From the NCBI GenBank assembly GCA_014773175.1, contig VXCM01001435.1, positions 1 through 64,000 of the forward strand: a stretch of 64,000 bases of DNA. Reading direction: 5' to 3'. The number at the start of each line of letters is the position of its first letter. Position 1 is the stretch's first letter. The notes below the pieces were generated by a model. That model ran no database searches, was not told the DNA's origin, and saw nothing but the letters and a program-made list of their open reading frames with translations. The DNA is from Lucifuga dentata. Taxonomy: Eukaryota; Chordata; Actinopteri; Ophidiiformes; Bythitidae. Of this stretch, positions 1 to 13,500 are shown in pieces. A program made the translations under genes and the position numbers.

Positions 1-122
1 CATGTCACTCTCCTGTTCTCCTGTCTGATTGGCTGGCTGGATCACGGTACTGCTGTGGCCGTGAAGCCATAGAGCCACAGTCATTCAAATACAAGTTAGC
101 AACCGGCTAGCAATACGATAAG

Positions 123-485
123 ATGGCGGAGAATATGCGAAAGACGCCAAAAACCTACAACTTTCATTCCGAATGGGAGCACAAGTTTTTATTCACTTTG
201 GTCAACGACAGACCAGTCTGCTCACTTTGTAACCAAGCAGTTGTGCTGGCGAAAAAAGGCAACCTGGAACGACATCCTGTCACTAACCACCAGAAATTTA
301 AAGACTTCCCACCCAAAAGCGCTCTGCGTTCCGCCAAAGTGACTGAGTTGAAGTCGGCATTGAAGACACAACAGCTGCTGTTTACCAAGTCCACAGAAAA
401 AAGAAAGGCTGCAGCAGAGGCCTCATTTCCTGTGAGCAGCCTTTTGGCCAAGCACAAAAAACTGAAGCTCCCTGTGCCTCGTTAA
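123..485 (+). pseudogene. Truncated hAT-type transposase N-terminus, BED zinc finger (GTF2IRD2-like)
   Basis: This 120-codon ORF resembles the N-terminal part of GTF2IRD2/ZBED-type proteins, which derive from hAT transposases. Visible are an aromatic-rich start (FHSEWEHKFLF), a zinc-ligand pair CSLC near residues 34-37, a following H-rich stretch (ERHPVTNH), and the family-like run AKVTELKSALKTQQLLFTK. The RNase H-like catalytic core and dimerisation region of a full transposase (about 600 residues) are missing; the frame ends in TAA. Sequence around 700-860, ending in GGTTGGTGACCACTGG, resembles the 3' end of such elements, so this looks like an internally deleted element that keeps both ends. 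Whether the short protein is expressed cannot be told from sequence. Confidence 0.6.
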
Positions 486-862
486 AATAAACTGCATGTA
501 ATGTATTGCAGTCATTCATATTTTAATTTCTGCCTTCTTGGCTGATTTTGAGAGAAGGTGAGGATATCGGTATTTCAGTTCATACTGTGCCTTGACAAAG
601 CACACATACAATAGTCTGAATTAAAATTGTTAAAAATGGACTGTTTGTAAATAAAATGCAGTATTATTCAGCATTTAAACATTTATGGGTGGGTGTTTAT
701 TTCTTATATTTATGAACGGTAGATCTTGGCCTATATTTAGACATGAGAAGTGATCTTGGTTTGGAGNTTTCTTATATTTATGAACGGTAGATCTTGGCCT
801 ATATTTAGACATGAGAAGTGATCTTGGTTTGGAGAAGGTTGGTGACCACTGGTCTAGAACCT
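486..862. mobile_element. 3' end of internally deleted hAT element, with an N-join duplication
   Basis: AT-rich sequence follows the truncated BED ORF and ends in a GGTTGG..ACCACTGG motif typical of hAT 3' ends. About 65 bases beginning TTTCTTATATTTATGAACGG are present twice, immediately before and after the single N at 767. That pattern points to an assembly overlap rather than a real tandem repeat. Confidence 0.45.
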
Positions 863-1625
863 AATGCAATATTAAATAAGCAATATGCATTGTACAAGTA
901 ACCAAGGTGAAACAATAAAAACCAGAGAATATAAAAATCACAAATCAATTAGTGTAGGACTTAACAGTTTTGTGTAGTTCCTCTTTAACTTCCTGGATTT
1001 TTCACTGGAGTTGGTCAGGATATAGCCACTTGCAGCAGTTTGCCAACATCAGGTCTTCCAGCTGTGGATTCCCTCCTTAAACATGGAAAACCAACAGCAT
1101 TGATTTTATTTAGTTAGTTAGTTAGTTAGTTAGTTATTGATTTTATTTATTTTGGCAGATATTAGAGAGGATTGTGCTGGAAGAAGCAGACATGTAAGAA
1201 CAGCGCGTGACCACAGCAGTCACTTCCTTATTTATTTATAAGCATACTTTTATGTAAAGCAGAAATCTGTAATCCTACTTTCCTGTTAGAAAAATTGCAA
1301 CACATATTCATTGTGTTCACTCTTTACTTAAGTTATTTATTCAAAAAATCCCAAGAATAAATGTCTTCATATCTCTACCTCTCCCAAAGAGGTTACATTT
1401 ATTTCTGTTAGTTTGTTGGTTAGCATGATGGCTCAAAAAGTTATGAATTATTTTTGACAAAAGTTTATAGAAGGATGTGGCATTAACTTTTGGTGCCAAT
1501 TTGGATCTGGGGCAGATCCAGGACATTTTTAAATAATTTGCCACAATTGCAAAATAGGGCTTTTTTTTTTTTTTTTTTTTTTTAATCAGGCATATTTATC
1601 CCATCATAGATTGAGATTAAGATTA
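863..1625. other. Non-coding stretch with TTAG microsatellite and poly-T
   Basis: No gene is seen. A short TTAG tandem tract lies near 1108-1133 and a poly-T run at 1560-1583 directly precedes the SINE, possibly its reverse-transcription tail or target site. Confidence 0.6.
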
Positions 1626-1631
1626 ATTTTA

Positions 1632-2025
1632 AGGGACAGCATGGTGGCTCAGTGGTTAGCACTGTTGCCTCACAGCAAGAAGGTCCTGAGTTCGATTCCC
1701 GGCTGGGGCAGGGCCTTTCTGTGTGGAGTTTGCATGTTCTCCCCATGTCTGCGTGGGTTTCCTCCAGGTGCTCCAGTTTCCCCCACCATCATAAAAACAT
1801 GAACAGGCTTTATTCTCTCCTGTCAGTGCCCTTGACCAAAGCACTGGCCTAATAAACTGGAGCTGGTCCCTGCAGGGACCTGTCTCCTGTTTCTCAGGAT
1901 GGGTTAAATGCAGAATCCAAATTTCATCTGTACTATGTGCAAATGACAATNCTCCTGTTTCTCAGGATGGGTTAAATGCAGAATCCAAATTTCATCTGTA
2001 CTATGTGCAAATGACAATAAAGTAT
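1632..2025 (+). mobile_element. tRNA-derived SINE
   Basis: The head has RNA polymerase III promoter-like boxes: an A-box-like TGGCTCAGTGGTTAGCA near 1643 and a B-box-like GAGTTCGATTCC near 1687. The following body (GTGTGGAGTTTGCATGTTCT.. and TGCGTGGGTTTCCTCC) is a well-known teleost SINE consensus. The tail carries a 67-base segment repeated on both sides of the N at 1951, an assembly join. It lies in a gene-free interval. Confidence 0.75.
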
Positions 2026-3545
2026 GTCTTAATAGTTACAGAGATTCATCCAGAAAAATATTATGTTTATTTTAGTCATTTCTTTCTCTTTTGGCCAATA
2101 TATTTATTAGAACAAGATACATTTTGTCTGGGCTTGTTTGGCCTTGGCAGAGGTATATGCTCGAATGAATGTTGTTCTTGTTTCTCTATTTTCTGCTCTT
2201 TCTTGATCACACAATCAATCTGCAGGAAAACTGTTCTGTCTGTTATTAGAGGAATGTGACTGATATTTGCACCACTTACCAATAAGATGGGAAAAAAAAA
2301 ACTAATGTGAAAAAATCTGCTGCAACTCCAAAACTGATTCATTAATATCCAAACTAGCATAACTGATTGATTAATACCTGGACGAATAACAAAAATTGAC
2401 TAAACATTCTTCAATCAACAACAATTCAGATAAGCAAAAACAGCAGAACAGCTGATAACATCTCTGCTGCTGAAATGGACTTTTGAGGAAAACAAAGTTA
2501 GTTTAAAGTGAGTCACAGTTTCCAAATATGACATATTTTAATAGTTTTAAATTGTTTTGAAGAATGTTGGTGAAGGTAGTTTATGCTGGTTTGTGACTGA
2601 AGGCTGTTGTGTTATACATGGCACAGCAAGTGATTTGATCAGGCTGACTGAATATTTCAGTTCCTCATTTATATGGAAACACCAGAGTAGATACTGAAAC
2701 AATTATCTAACATGATCCAGCTGGTGAGATATTGGGTGTTCCGTGTTGGTTCACGATACTCTGCATCATGATGATCCTGTTTGCTGCCTGTCATCCTCAC
2801 CTCTCTATTTCCTGTTGTTTTACACCGAGAAATGTCATATGAAATCGTTAAAATGATATTATTATACCTGCAGTTGCAGAAATGAACATGTGTATTTTAC
2901 CTATGATATCCAGTGAGCCAAAGCATTTATTATCAGCTATTTATTACTCCTGTAAATTAAAAAAAAAAAAATCATATATTATTTTGATTACAGTTTTCTA
3001 CAGCATAAACACTGTCACAGAAACATTTTTTCTATTTTTGCCTTTTCTTAAGTTTATTTAATTGAGAACTACTTTCAGGCCAAGCTAATGCTTCTGCCAA
3101 CCAGCAGAGGGAAATCTCAGACTGACTAATATGGATGATGAGTTCAAAAGTTTTATTCAAATCCAAAAACAAGCTCAGCAGTCATTAAAGGTACAATCTG
3201 TGATCCAAATATAAACAAAATTTTAACTCCACTACTAATGCAGAATACAGGAGAATAAAATTAAAAATAAAAGTTTGTAATGATTTAAAGAGTTTATTTA
3301 CATCAATAATTTTTCTAAATAGGGATATTTTATACAAAAGTATAACATATGAAAAATCTACTAAATTATGTTATAAATGATGTCAAACTTAGCTGCATTG
3401 CTAATATGTCAATATAAGCTTTATTTGCAAGGCTACATTTTTCTTTGGGGTCCACAGATTTTTACATCAGAAAATTGAATTCCAAATTATCTTCTTTGTT
3501 GAGACTTTCACAATCCTCCAATACAGCTTTATTGGAATGATCACT
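2026..3545. other. Non-coding AT-rich interval
   Basis: No splice-linked coding exon, RNA gene or clear mobile element is recognised. Short ORFs on both strands have low-complexity composition and no family resemblance. Confidence 0.5.
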
Positions 3546-3546
3546 G

Positions 3547-4102
3547 CTAAAGGAACATAACCGTGATTTTGCATGTTTGAGCCCAATAAATATAACCAGC
3601 ATACATGTTACATTACTGCCAACCATTTTCCAAAACATATTACTGGAGCAGTAGATTTTTTTTCATTATTATTATTTTTCTTCCATTCCAGACAGTTCTA
3701 GTTCATTCCAGAATGCTATTAAAATCAACTTGTAGAAACTTAAAATGTGCTCGAGATAGGTAAGAGGTGTTTTATGTTCTTTTATCAAAGTTACTTAGTT
3801 TAACTATCCAACACATAGCTACATAGAAGGAAAAAGTATGTCTCCGCCAGGGAATATAGTCCCAGGAGAAGACAGCTTTTTAACAGAGAAATTAAAAACA
3901 GCCAGGACTTCTACAATTGGACATATTTTAAGGTGGGTGTATCACTGAATATTTGATTTTGAAAGACTGGGAGGTTTTGCAAAATAACAAGAAAACTATA
4001 TTACAATTTTATGTTTTGGAAAATGATTGTCAGAAATGTAACGTGTCAGCGGGTTGAATGTAATGGGCTTAAACCTGCAAAATTATCAGTATGGTCCTTT
4101 AA
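3547..4102. mobile_element. TTAA-type MITE, family A copy 1
   Basis: The left end reads TAAAGGAACATAACC..GATTTTGCATGTTTGAGCCC; the right end is its inverted counterpart GGGCTTAAACCTGCAAAATT..GGTCCTTTAA. Long terminal inverted repeats of roughly 80-90 bases enclose an AT-rich, non-coding core containing CTCCGCCAGGGAATATAGTC. Other copies in this window end in TTAA on both sides, suggesting a piggyBac- or Kolobok-type non-autonomous element. Confidence 0.7.
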
Positions 4103-4517
4103 ACAGAACAGCACACCGAAAATTAGCATGCACTTGTTCAACTAATCACAGTGAGGCTGAGTTTCCGTGTGTGGGATTCCATTATCCAAGTCAGCATTCA
4201 AATAAACTTAATAAATAAATAAACAGATAAACTTGTGAAATGCTGTGATCATAGAATCAGGGTTACAATATGTAACCTTCATTCTACTTAGCACAGGTTT
4301 GGACGCTTCAAGGGGACAAAGCCTATCACTTAACATAAGGCAAAAACTCTTATTATGTTTTTCCTTGTATGGATTCTTAATCAACACAGTAACAGAAATA
4401 GTTCATGAAGATCAAACAAAATAGACCACTTCAAAGCTAGCTACACTTTATCAGTCAGTGTGTGGAGAAATCAGAATATGATGTTTAATTAGAATGTGAA
4501 TGTTCAGGTACAGAACT

Positions 4518-7500
4518 CTACATTGCAACCATGGAGAAGGAGGTTTCTGACACAGCATGATGTTCCGGAAAGCGCCTCACTTGAAGCACCTTGGAGCCTT
4601 GAGTTTTCTCGAATTTCTTTTTATTCCAAGCAAAAAAGACTCCTATCCCAACCAGCACAAGAATCACCAGAGCTGTTCGTGAGCTGCAAATGATCAGGGA
4701 GTTATCTGCTCCTGACAAGAAAAGCAAAGATCAGAAGTTTAAAAAGCATATTTTAAAAATACAAAAATTGGTTCCAGCCAGGAGTTGCGTAGAAAGATAC
4801 AAACAAAAGGAAATGACATAAATATAAGTGTGATAGCAAAGTTAATCTTCATTTACTAATGTATCATGCGTCGTCTGAATGGTATAAAAAAAAAAAAAAN
4901 AAAAAAAAAAAAAAAGCCTAATACCTACCAATTCAAAACTGAAATGATAGTTTATTTTGAAACTCTGAAAGGAATGGAAAATAAGAAAGTTATTAAGACA
5001 TTATCTATATACAATTACTTTAAAAATCATTTATTGTTACAGTATTTTTTATATGTTATACAATATTCCTATTGTTATTTAGTTATTATATTGTTATATC
5101 ATATTTTTCTGAAATAAAGTTTTGAAGTTTAAAAAAAAATATCACGGGTCGTGTGTGCTGAAGGAAGCCATAGTTTGATTGGCAGCTGTGATGTGAGTGG
5201 AGGGTTTAAAGGACCATAGCATCCATTTTGCATGGTTGAGCCTAATATTCAATTGTCATACACATTAAACACCTTTACATTTCTCTTGGTAGAATTGTTC
5301 CAGATTTTTTATTTTTTATTGAATCTCACTATAAAGACAGAATCTCTTCTGTCTGTACCACAGTATTGGTACTTTTTGGAGTACAATTTCATGCACACGC
5401 ATGGCAGCCATCTTGTGTATGCATAGTTGACATGAAGTATAAACCAGGCTTAATGACGTGCTGATTGACTAGGGAAGTTTTGTGAATGACCTTAAATTAT
5501 TACAGCTCTTACTTAGTGTGATGCTGTGTGGTTAAATGAGCTTTTCTCATGAATTCTACCCTTAAGCCTTAAAGCAGAAAATAGTCATCATCATCATCAT
5601 CATCGGTTATCCTTTTACCTGCGTCCCCGCAGCTGGACACATTACAGTACTCCCAGCGAGTTTCAGGGTCCGTGGTGTAACACCAGAGCTTTTCCTCATT
5701 CTCTGGGTTTCGGCAGTAGTTCTTCTCTAAACCTCTGACAGAGAATCAGACAGAAATAATAATGCAGTTTTGGTGTCACTATGAGGCTTTTGCATTTGTA
5801 ACATGATGCTTTCATTAGCTGCAGTAGTTTTATTTATTTTTAGCTTTGTTCTTGTGGTATTTTGGTGTCTTTTTTTGCTGCCTGCTATGTGGAGTTTCCT
5901 AACATCACCTTCCAGGATACTAACGGATCTAAAAAAAAAAAAAAAAAAAAAAAATCAAATGTTGAGGTAACAAACAGCATTCTTCTGGTGATTCTTACCT
6001 GCAGGGGAAGTTGTTTACAGTAAGATCGTGCTTGTGTGGCGTTTGAGCTGACCAGCTCTGGCACGTTTTACCAGACTGCGTCACCGCCACCGTGCCTCGG
6101 TAAGCTGCACCTCTACCGGTGGCACAGGTCAGCTCAGGGACGATGGTGGGAGGCTCTGATGCTAAAAACAGAAGAAGAGAACGATGGTTGAGGGCTGAAT
6201 AAAAGATGAAAACAAGGAGCAACAGCAATTTAATAAGAACCAGGATGATAAACAAAAGAAAACATACACTGTAACAGACATTTTAGAAACTTAAGATGGT
6301 GATTTTGTGATTGTATGGGAAAGGTTTAGTTTCATGAATGTTACAACAGCAAATTAAATATTTTTCACCGTGAAATTCTGTTTAAGGGCAAGAAAGTTTT
6401 TTGTGTTTTCAACTAAGAAATATTTGTAAATTAAAGCATTCTAAGAGCTTTATATGCAAATAGCACCATAATCCCCCATAGTACATCTGACAAAGCAAAC
6501 ACCCTCGACTCTAAAGCCTCATTATAACTGAAGCATTTTATGATCTAAGTTCAGAGGACTTAAAAAAAAAAAAAAAAAAAGGTTTTTAAAACAAATTTAG
6601 CCCAGTTTGTTCAAATTGGAGATGTCCACAATGTTATATTATCCCTCTGAAGTCATACCTAATGAAAAAAGGCACTAAAAACCAAAAAAATTCACACTAC
6701 ACCCGAGAAAGTTCTTGATTTTTTTACTTAAATGTTATAAAATTCTAAATTCTGGAAAATTAAAACAAAATCACATGATTTAAAAAATATGTATATATAT
6801 ATTTTTGAAAAGACCTAAAAAAAAAAACAAAAAAAACATTACCAATTCCAGAAAGTTAAATTCTAAAAACACTTTTCTGATTTAAAAAAAAATTTAAAAA
6901 AATTTGAGAAGTCAGATAACTTTTTTTAAGAAAAATTCTACCTCCTCCCAAAATATCTAGATATATCTAAAATTTTAAAGATTTTTTAATTCTAGAAAGA
7001 TCTTCCACATTTTTGTCAAGACAATTCTTGATTTCTTATTTGATTTCTTACTCCAATTCGTCATTTTGGAAATAAAAAAGATTAAAAATTTGGATAGATT
7101 GAATACGATTTGATCAAACTTTATTGTCATTCCACACCTATAATGAAATTTTTTCGTAAAGTAAAATTTTGAATGCAGAACTTTTATTTGTAAGGGAGAA
7201 TTTCTGCATCACCAATTTTATAATACAAGTAAATAGTACAATGAATTGAACTCAAAGTCTTACTGCAGCGAGGTATGGAGCAGTAGTCCCATCGTTTGGA
7301 TGGGTTTGTGGTCTAGCACCATGGTCGGGGTTCTTTATCAGGATTCCTACAGTAATTCTCCTCAAGATATTTATCTGGATAACTGAAGATATAATGAGAG
7401 TCAGAAAAGGACAAAGTCAGAAACAAAGAAAGCCACAGTCAGTCATGTTACAGAAACATACCATCGATTGATTGCATGTTTGAACCCAATATATCAAATC

Positions 7501-10500
7501 CACATACATGGTACGTTACTGTCAACAATTTCCCAAAAATACTACTTAAGCAGTAAATGTCTGAAAATGTTTCCTGCCTTCCAGACTGTCAGTAGCTTCT
7601 GTTCATTCCTCTGCTACAAAAATCAACTTGTGGACAATTGGAAACTCTTGATATATGCAATCCATCACAGCAAACAACATATCTATTGTATTTTTATTTA
7701 TTTTTTTAAGTAATTTTATTTAACTGGTCAAACATGGAGCTGCAATGAAGACAATGTACGTCTCCACCAGGGAATACAGTCCCAAGAGAAGACGACTTTT
7801 ATTGAGAAATTAAAACGACTGTGCATTCTATATCGTGCATAAGTGTTAGAAGGGGAAACATTGAATTTTAAGCTTGGTATATTGCCTGAATATTGATTTT
7901 TAAAGATTAGTGGATTTGAAAAAACTTACAGGCAAACTAAAATATGGTTTCATTTTGGATTTGGAAATTGCTTTGAAAATTTTCAATACATATCTACATA
8001 TTGGGCCTCAAATATGCAACAGTTTTGGTAGTTTAAATTTACCTCTAGGACACAGAATAACTCTGAAAACTATTCTTATCCACAATAAAACAATAAAATC
8101 CTCTTGTGTTTGATTTATGGATTGCAGAGGAGCTCACAGGCTGGGGGTGTAGCTGTGTTCATGTGATTTCTGGCTGTCCCAGCGCTGGCAGGTGAAGTTG
8201 TTCTCTGTGGTGGAGATTTTCCCTCGGTAGTTTTCTCCCCTGCAGTGAATACACTCCTCTGGAAGAGCGAGAAAGAATTTTATTAAATCAATAAAAAAAT
8301 TTTAACACTAAAAAAAACATCTTTACATTTCTCTTGGTAGAATTGTTCCAGATTTTTTATTTTTATTTTCTAGAATCATTATAAAGACAGAATCTTAACA
8401 TGAAACCAGGCTTAATGATGTGCTGATTGACTTAAGGGAAGCTTATGAATTAGCTTAAATTATATTAAATTCTTCATTTTGGAAAAATAAATATAATAAA
8501 ACATTTGGTTAGATTGAATAAGTTTTGATCAAACTTTATCTTTCTACACCTATAATGAAATGTTTACTTTTCCTAAAGTAAAATTTTGTTTCGTTTGTAA
8601 CTTCATTCAAATACAGCCATAGACAGCTCTGAAAGACTGTAAATCCGCTAATGTGGGAGTTTTTAAAGACATTTTTGAAACTGGAAATCTGTGTCAGTCG
8701 ATCATTATATGTTCATAAGCTGTTGAAATATCCATTAAAATTTTACAGGAAGTGGGTGGATCCAAGCGCAGGCTGACAGATGGAGCCCTTTGAATGTTGC
8801 TGACCATTTAATTAAGGAAATAAAATACTGTTTTACAAAAACAACGTAAAAAGACAACCAAAACAGGCAATGTCCAAAACTGACTAACTAGACACTTACT
8901 GTAGCTGGGATCTACAGTAGCCCTCTTCCTTCCTGAGAAAACAATTGACTCAAATAATAACTAATTAAGTCCCGGCCATCACTCTCACCTGCTGCAATTG
9001 CTACAGCTGTGCAAGCTCTGCCAGCACCCTGGAACGTGAATGAATTTGGCCCCCCACCTAACGCATTTTCCTGGAGTTTTGCATTAGAGGGGGGCCAACT
9101 TAACACAGATCACCCACGGCTGTACGTGACAGCTCTGCGCGCTCCTGTGAGAAGCGATGCATTTCTTGGCTGGAATGCAGTTTTCACCACAGCACCGGAA
9201 AAGGTTTCTTGTGCACACAAGAAACTATCTCGTGAGTACCAGATACAGGAAAAGGTATCTAGTGCGCATGAGATAGTATCTCACGAGATACTATCTCATG
9301 CGCATGCCGCACGAGATCCTTTTTTTTTTTCTCACACTGATAAAAATGATTTTTTGCCCTTGTAAATTTAACTCGGACAACTTATTTAATTTTTACGCAT
9401 AAATACTATTTATTTTTACTTAGAAATGTCACCCTTTATTTAATGTGTTACTTGGTATTTGTTTGTAATTATTTTTCCTCAAATAAAATAAGTAAATTGT
9501 ATCCATTATACCCTGTAGAATTAACAAGTTTTTTCCATTTCCTATGTATTGACTCTAAAACTTGATATATTTGACAAACCTTGCTAACCTGGCAACCTAG
9601 TGCACGCATGCGTCAACTGCTGACTTCAGGACGCGGGACTTTCAAAACAAACAGAAAAGGCAGCCGGCAGAGACTTCGGATGTTTGAGAAGCTCCTCAGT
9701 CCTCACAGACGGTAAGTGGTCGCTGATTTGAGATGATGTTCAACAGCTAAAAATGGGTCAATTTATAGACTTGGTTATCTTTCACAGTCCTGTTAGCCAG
9801 CCAGCTAATGTTAATTAGATACCTAACAATGTAGCTAGCTGACCCGCATGACCTAGCTTAGCTAATTCTGGCTATGCGCTAATGCTTGATTATTCCAAGA
9901 GTAAAAGTAACATTATTTTATGACCACAAAATATGTGCACTTAGCAAACAACCATTATCAACTGTAAGGAGAAGTATTTTATTCTGCAACACATTTAGGA
10001 GGCGTTGGTCCCTGATTCTAGCCTTTAAGGCAATAACTTCTCTCAGCAGGGAACGGATTCTGCCCCAAAATGGCACCAAGCCTGCGGAGAGGCGCTGCCT
10101 GCAGAGTGCTCCCAGGAACAGAAGTCAGTTCGTCTGACAATCCGCCACAGACGGCAAAGAGACGAAATGACTTGAAACTAGCATAACGGTAGTTTGAAGA
10201 GGATGCGGCACCGCAAGGTAATGTAAAATCTTCTGTTAATCGTATTTCCCTTTTTGAAAAACAACGACAAAAAGCTAGATTAGAACTCATTAGATCACAT
10301 ACGTAATGTTTTATTCAGTCTACCGACACTTTGAAGTAATGAGAAAGTGTTGATGAATATTTATTTCTTTACACCTAAAAAAGAATAAAATGCACATCTG
10401 TAACTATCCTGTGTACATGACGTTTTTATGAATTATCGACAAAAGTGATCAAAATGTGAAGAAATTAACTCCAGGATCCACTGATCACCCCCAAAATATA

Positions 10501-13500
10501 ATGGGTTCTTCCAGCATTTCTATCACATTTATTGGTTTATAACTTTGATTTATCCTGCTAACAAACAAACACACAAAAAAAGCCTAAAATAATAATAATA
10601 ATAATAAATTGTGCCATAACCTTCTTGGAGGAGGTAATTGATAACATTTGTAATGTCTCTGATTTTGTGCATGCCACCTCACTGTAATAATGGTTTGTAT
10701 GGTGACAACAGAGGATCAAATTTTTCCTGTTTTCCAGACTGCCATGGGTTTCAATTCATTCCAGCACACTATTAAAATCAACTTGTAGAGACTTGAAACA
10801 CACTTGAGATACATAATTCATCACAGCGAATAAGATGTCTGTTAGGTTTTTTGCCAAAGTAGCTATTTAACCGATCCAACACAAAGCTGCACGGGATGTA
10901 ATTCTCCACCAGGAAATATAGTTCCAGGAGAAGACAGTTTTTACAGAGAAATTGAAATGACCAATTGAATTGAACACTTAAACAATCATGCGTAAGTGTT
11001 CAAAGGCGAAACATTGAATTTTAAAGTGGGTGTGTCACTTCAACATTTGATTTTGAAAGATTATAGGATTTTGAAAAAAAAAAAAAAATAACAGGAAAAC
11101 TAAAATACAGTTTTATGTTTTGGAAGTTGTAATATGAGGGTTGTATATATTGGGCTCAAACAGCATGCATAGTTGCTGGTATGCTCCTTTAAGGGCTAGA
11201 CTAATATTGTAATGAGGGCACTTGGACAGTACTCTCGCTCTTACAGTGTCAATTTACTGGAGTGTCAGTTGCTGAAGTGCAACTCATGAAACTTTTTTTT
11301 TCTCCACGTTTTGTCTCATTTAGTTCAAGGAGGAGTTCAGAAGGATAACAATTCGTCTGGAGCGAACCTTTGTGGCTAAACTGGACTGTTACACTCCTAA
11401 ACTCCTGGACATCATTGGGAGTCAAGGCGGAGTTGTGGGCACCAAAATCAGATCTCTACTGGCTTCACTCAGTCAGGTAAAGTTTCAAATTCATATCTTT
11501 GCTGTCAGCTTTTGTTAGGCTTGCATAGGCTGGATGGATATAAGGTGGAAGGAGTTGCTGACCATCTGTAACATTCAGCAATTCTATAAGCTATAAGTCT
11601 GTGGGTTGCCACTTTGCATTTTTACACATAATGACAGTGCCTGTATGTAGCAGGTTTCCATTCCATCATTGTCTTGATACTTCTGTCTCTTTGCTGCTGC
11701 CATATGCGAACACAGTCATTGCTATTTGTAGTTACCTGCTTTTGTTGTTTTACAACAGCGTCAACATCTTAAAGACAAAATGGTCATCTTGATGGAATCG
11801 TCTGATGGAATTCATTGGAGAGTCTGGAGAGGAGCTTATTAAAGACTACTTGGTAAATTTATTTGTTTTACAATCTCTATGCATTACAGTTGTAGGAATC
11901 CTTTATTTTTGGGATAGGTCTGTTCATATTTATCAGGGTACAGTACATGTGGGTACTCAACAAGTTGTGATGTGAACTTGAATTTTCTTGACTAAAAAAG
12001 GTATGAGTCCACCTTTAACTTGACCTCAAAGCACTAATTCATGTGTTTTTACAGGATGTTGACCAAGCAGACGTCAAAGAGGACTACACTGAGAATGTCA
12101 TGAAGATCTTTGTCTTCCATGTGAGTGCTGCTGGCCCCACAACTGTTGATGTGTCCATCATCATTGTGGGAACTTAGGTTCTTCATGCAAGCCAAAGGGT
12201 TGCCTTCTGCTCATGGGCTTCATCGATACAATGAACTTAAAGTCCCCATCAAAGTTAGGTGTATGCATGTTTTTTTGTGCATAGACACATCATTTATACA
12301 TGTCACTCCAGATGTCTTGTTTTCTACGGAGCTATAAAATCCTGAATAAAGTCTTTTTAAAGGCTTTTTCTTTTTTTTTTCTTTTTTTTTTTAAGNAAAA
12401 AAAAAAAAAAAAAGTTCTTTAGGACTTTAGGGGCTCCGTAGTTTTCAATTTTTGTGCCTTAACATAATCCTTGCTTGAAAGTAATAGTTTTGGTACTGTT
12501 ATACTTGAGACTATGACTGTTTGTGGTGCAGTGTTCTGTTTTTTATGCAACAGATTATTTATCAAAATAAGATTATATTTTTTTCAGAACTATTTTGAAA
12601 ACTGCACTATTGTACCGATTGCAAAAAGCCCTTTTTTGGTTTAATAAAATAGTTTTGTTATCCACATGTTGTCAGTTTTCTTGAATAGATATTAGCCCTC
12701 ATGTTGCACAAAAGAATACTAAAACCAGTAATGTAAAAAATACAACAATGTAAAGTAATTATGACGCTACCATGTTTCACAAAATTTTGTACAACATGGT
12801 ATGTTGCACAAAAAAGATAGGAAAAGCAAGTTAAATGAGATTAGAAATACTAAGTATTTTTGAATGCATTTNACAAAAAAGATAGGAAAAGCAAGTTAAA
12901 TGAGATTAGAAATACTAAGTATTTTTGAATGCATTTCATGACTAGGTTTAACAAAGATTCAAGTAAATTTTACAAATAAAGAGTGAGTAAAATTTATTCG
13001 CCAAAACAGAAGATCCCAAGTAAACTTTACAAATAAAGAGTGAGTAAAATTTAGTCATCAAAACAGAAGATCCCAAGTAAAGTTTACTTGAGTATCTCTG
13101 ATTAATAGAACTGCTTAATGGTATGTAAATTTTACTTGAAAATATGCCATGTTAAATTTACTTAGAATTTTTGCGTGGAAATTGTTACCAAGGTTTTTTT
13201 TAAGTAAATGTTACCCTACATTTTTTTTCAGCATGTCCCTTTAGGGGCTCTGTACTTTAGTGACATTTCTACCAATCTGGTCTTTTCTTGGGGAAATAGC
13301 CATCTGAATGAAATAGGATTATCAAAAAAAAAAAAAAAACCTTTAGCCAAAGTTCAATTAAAAAATATAATACAATACAATAAAATGTGTATGAACTGTG
13401 TACATGTATTAGTCTAAGATAATTCTGGTCAGTAAGTGGCAAAGGAATCCACTAAAAACAAGACAGCAGATTCCATTAACTGATATCAATTGTCATTTTA

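Noticed and set aside
4518..8258. Full plasminogen gene
   Set aside because: Only two kringles are present; the next exon is a membrane helix and stop, with no activation site or protease domain.
9009..9365. 118-codon plus-strand ORF
   Set aside because: It runs through the palindromic ATCTCGTG repeat, which dictates its sequence.
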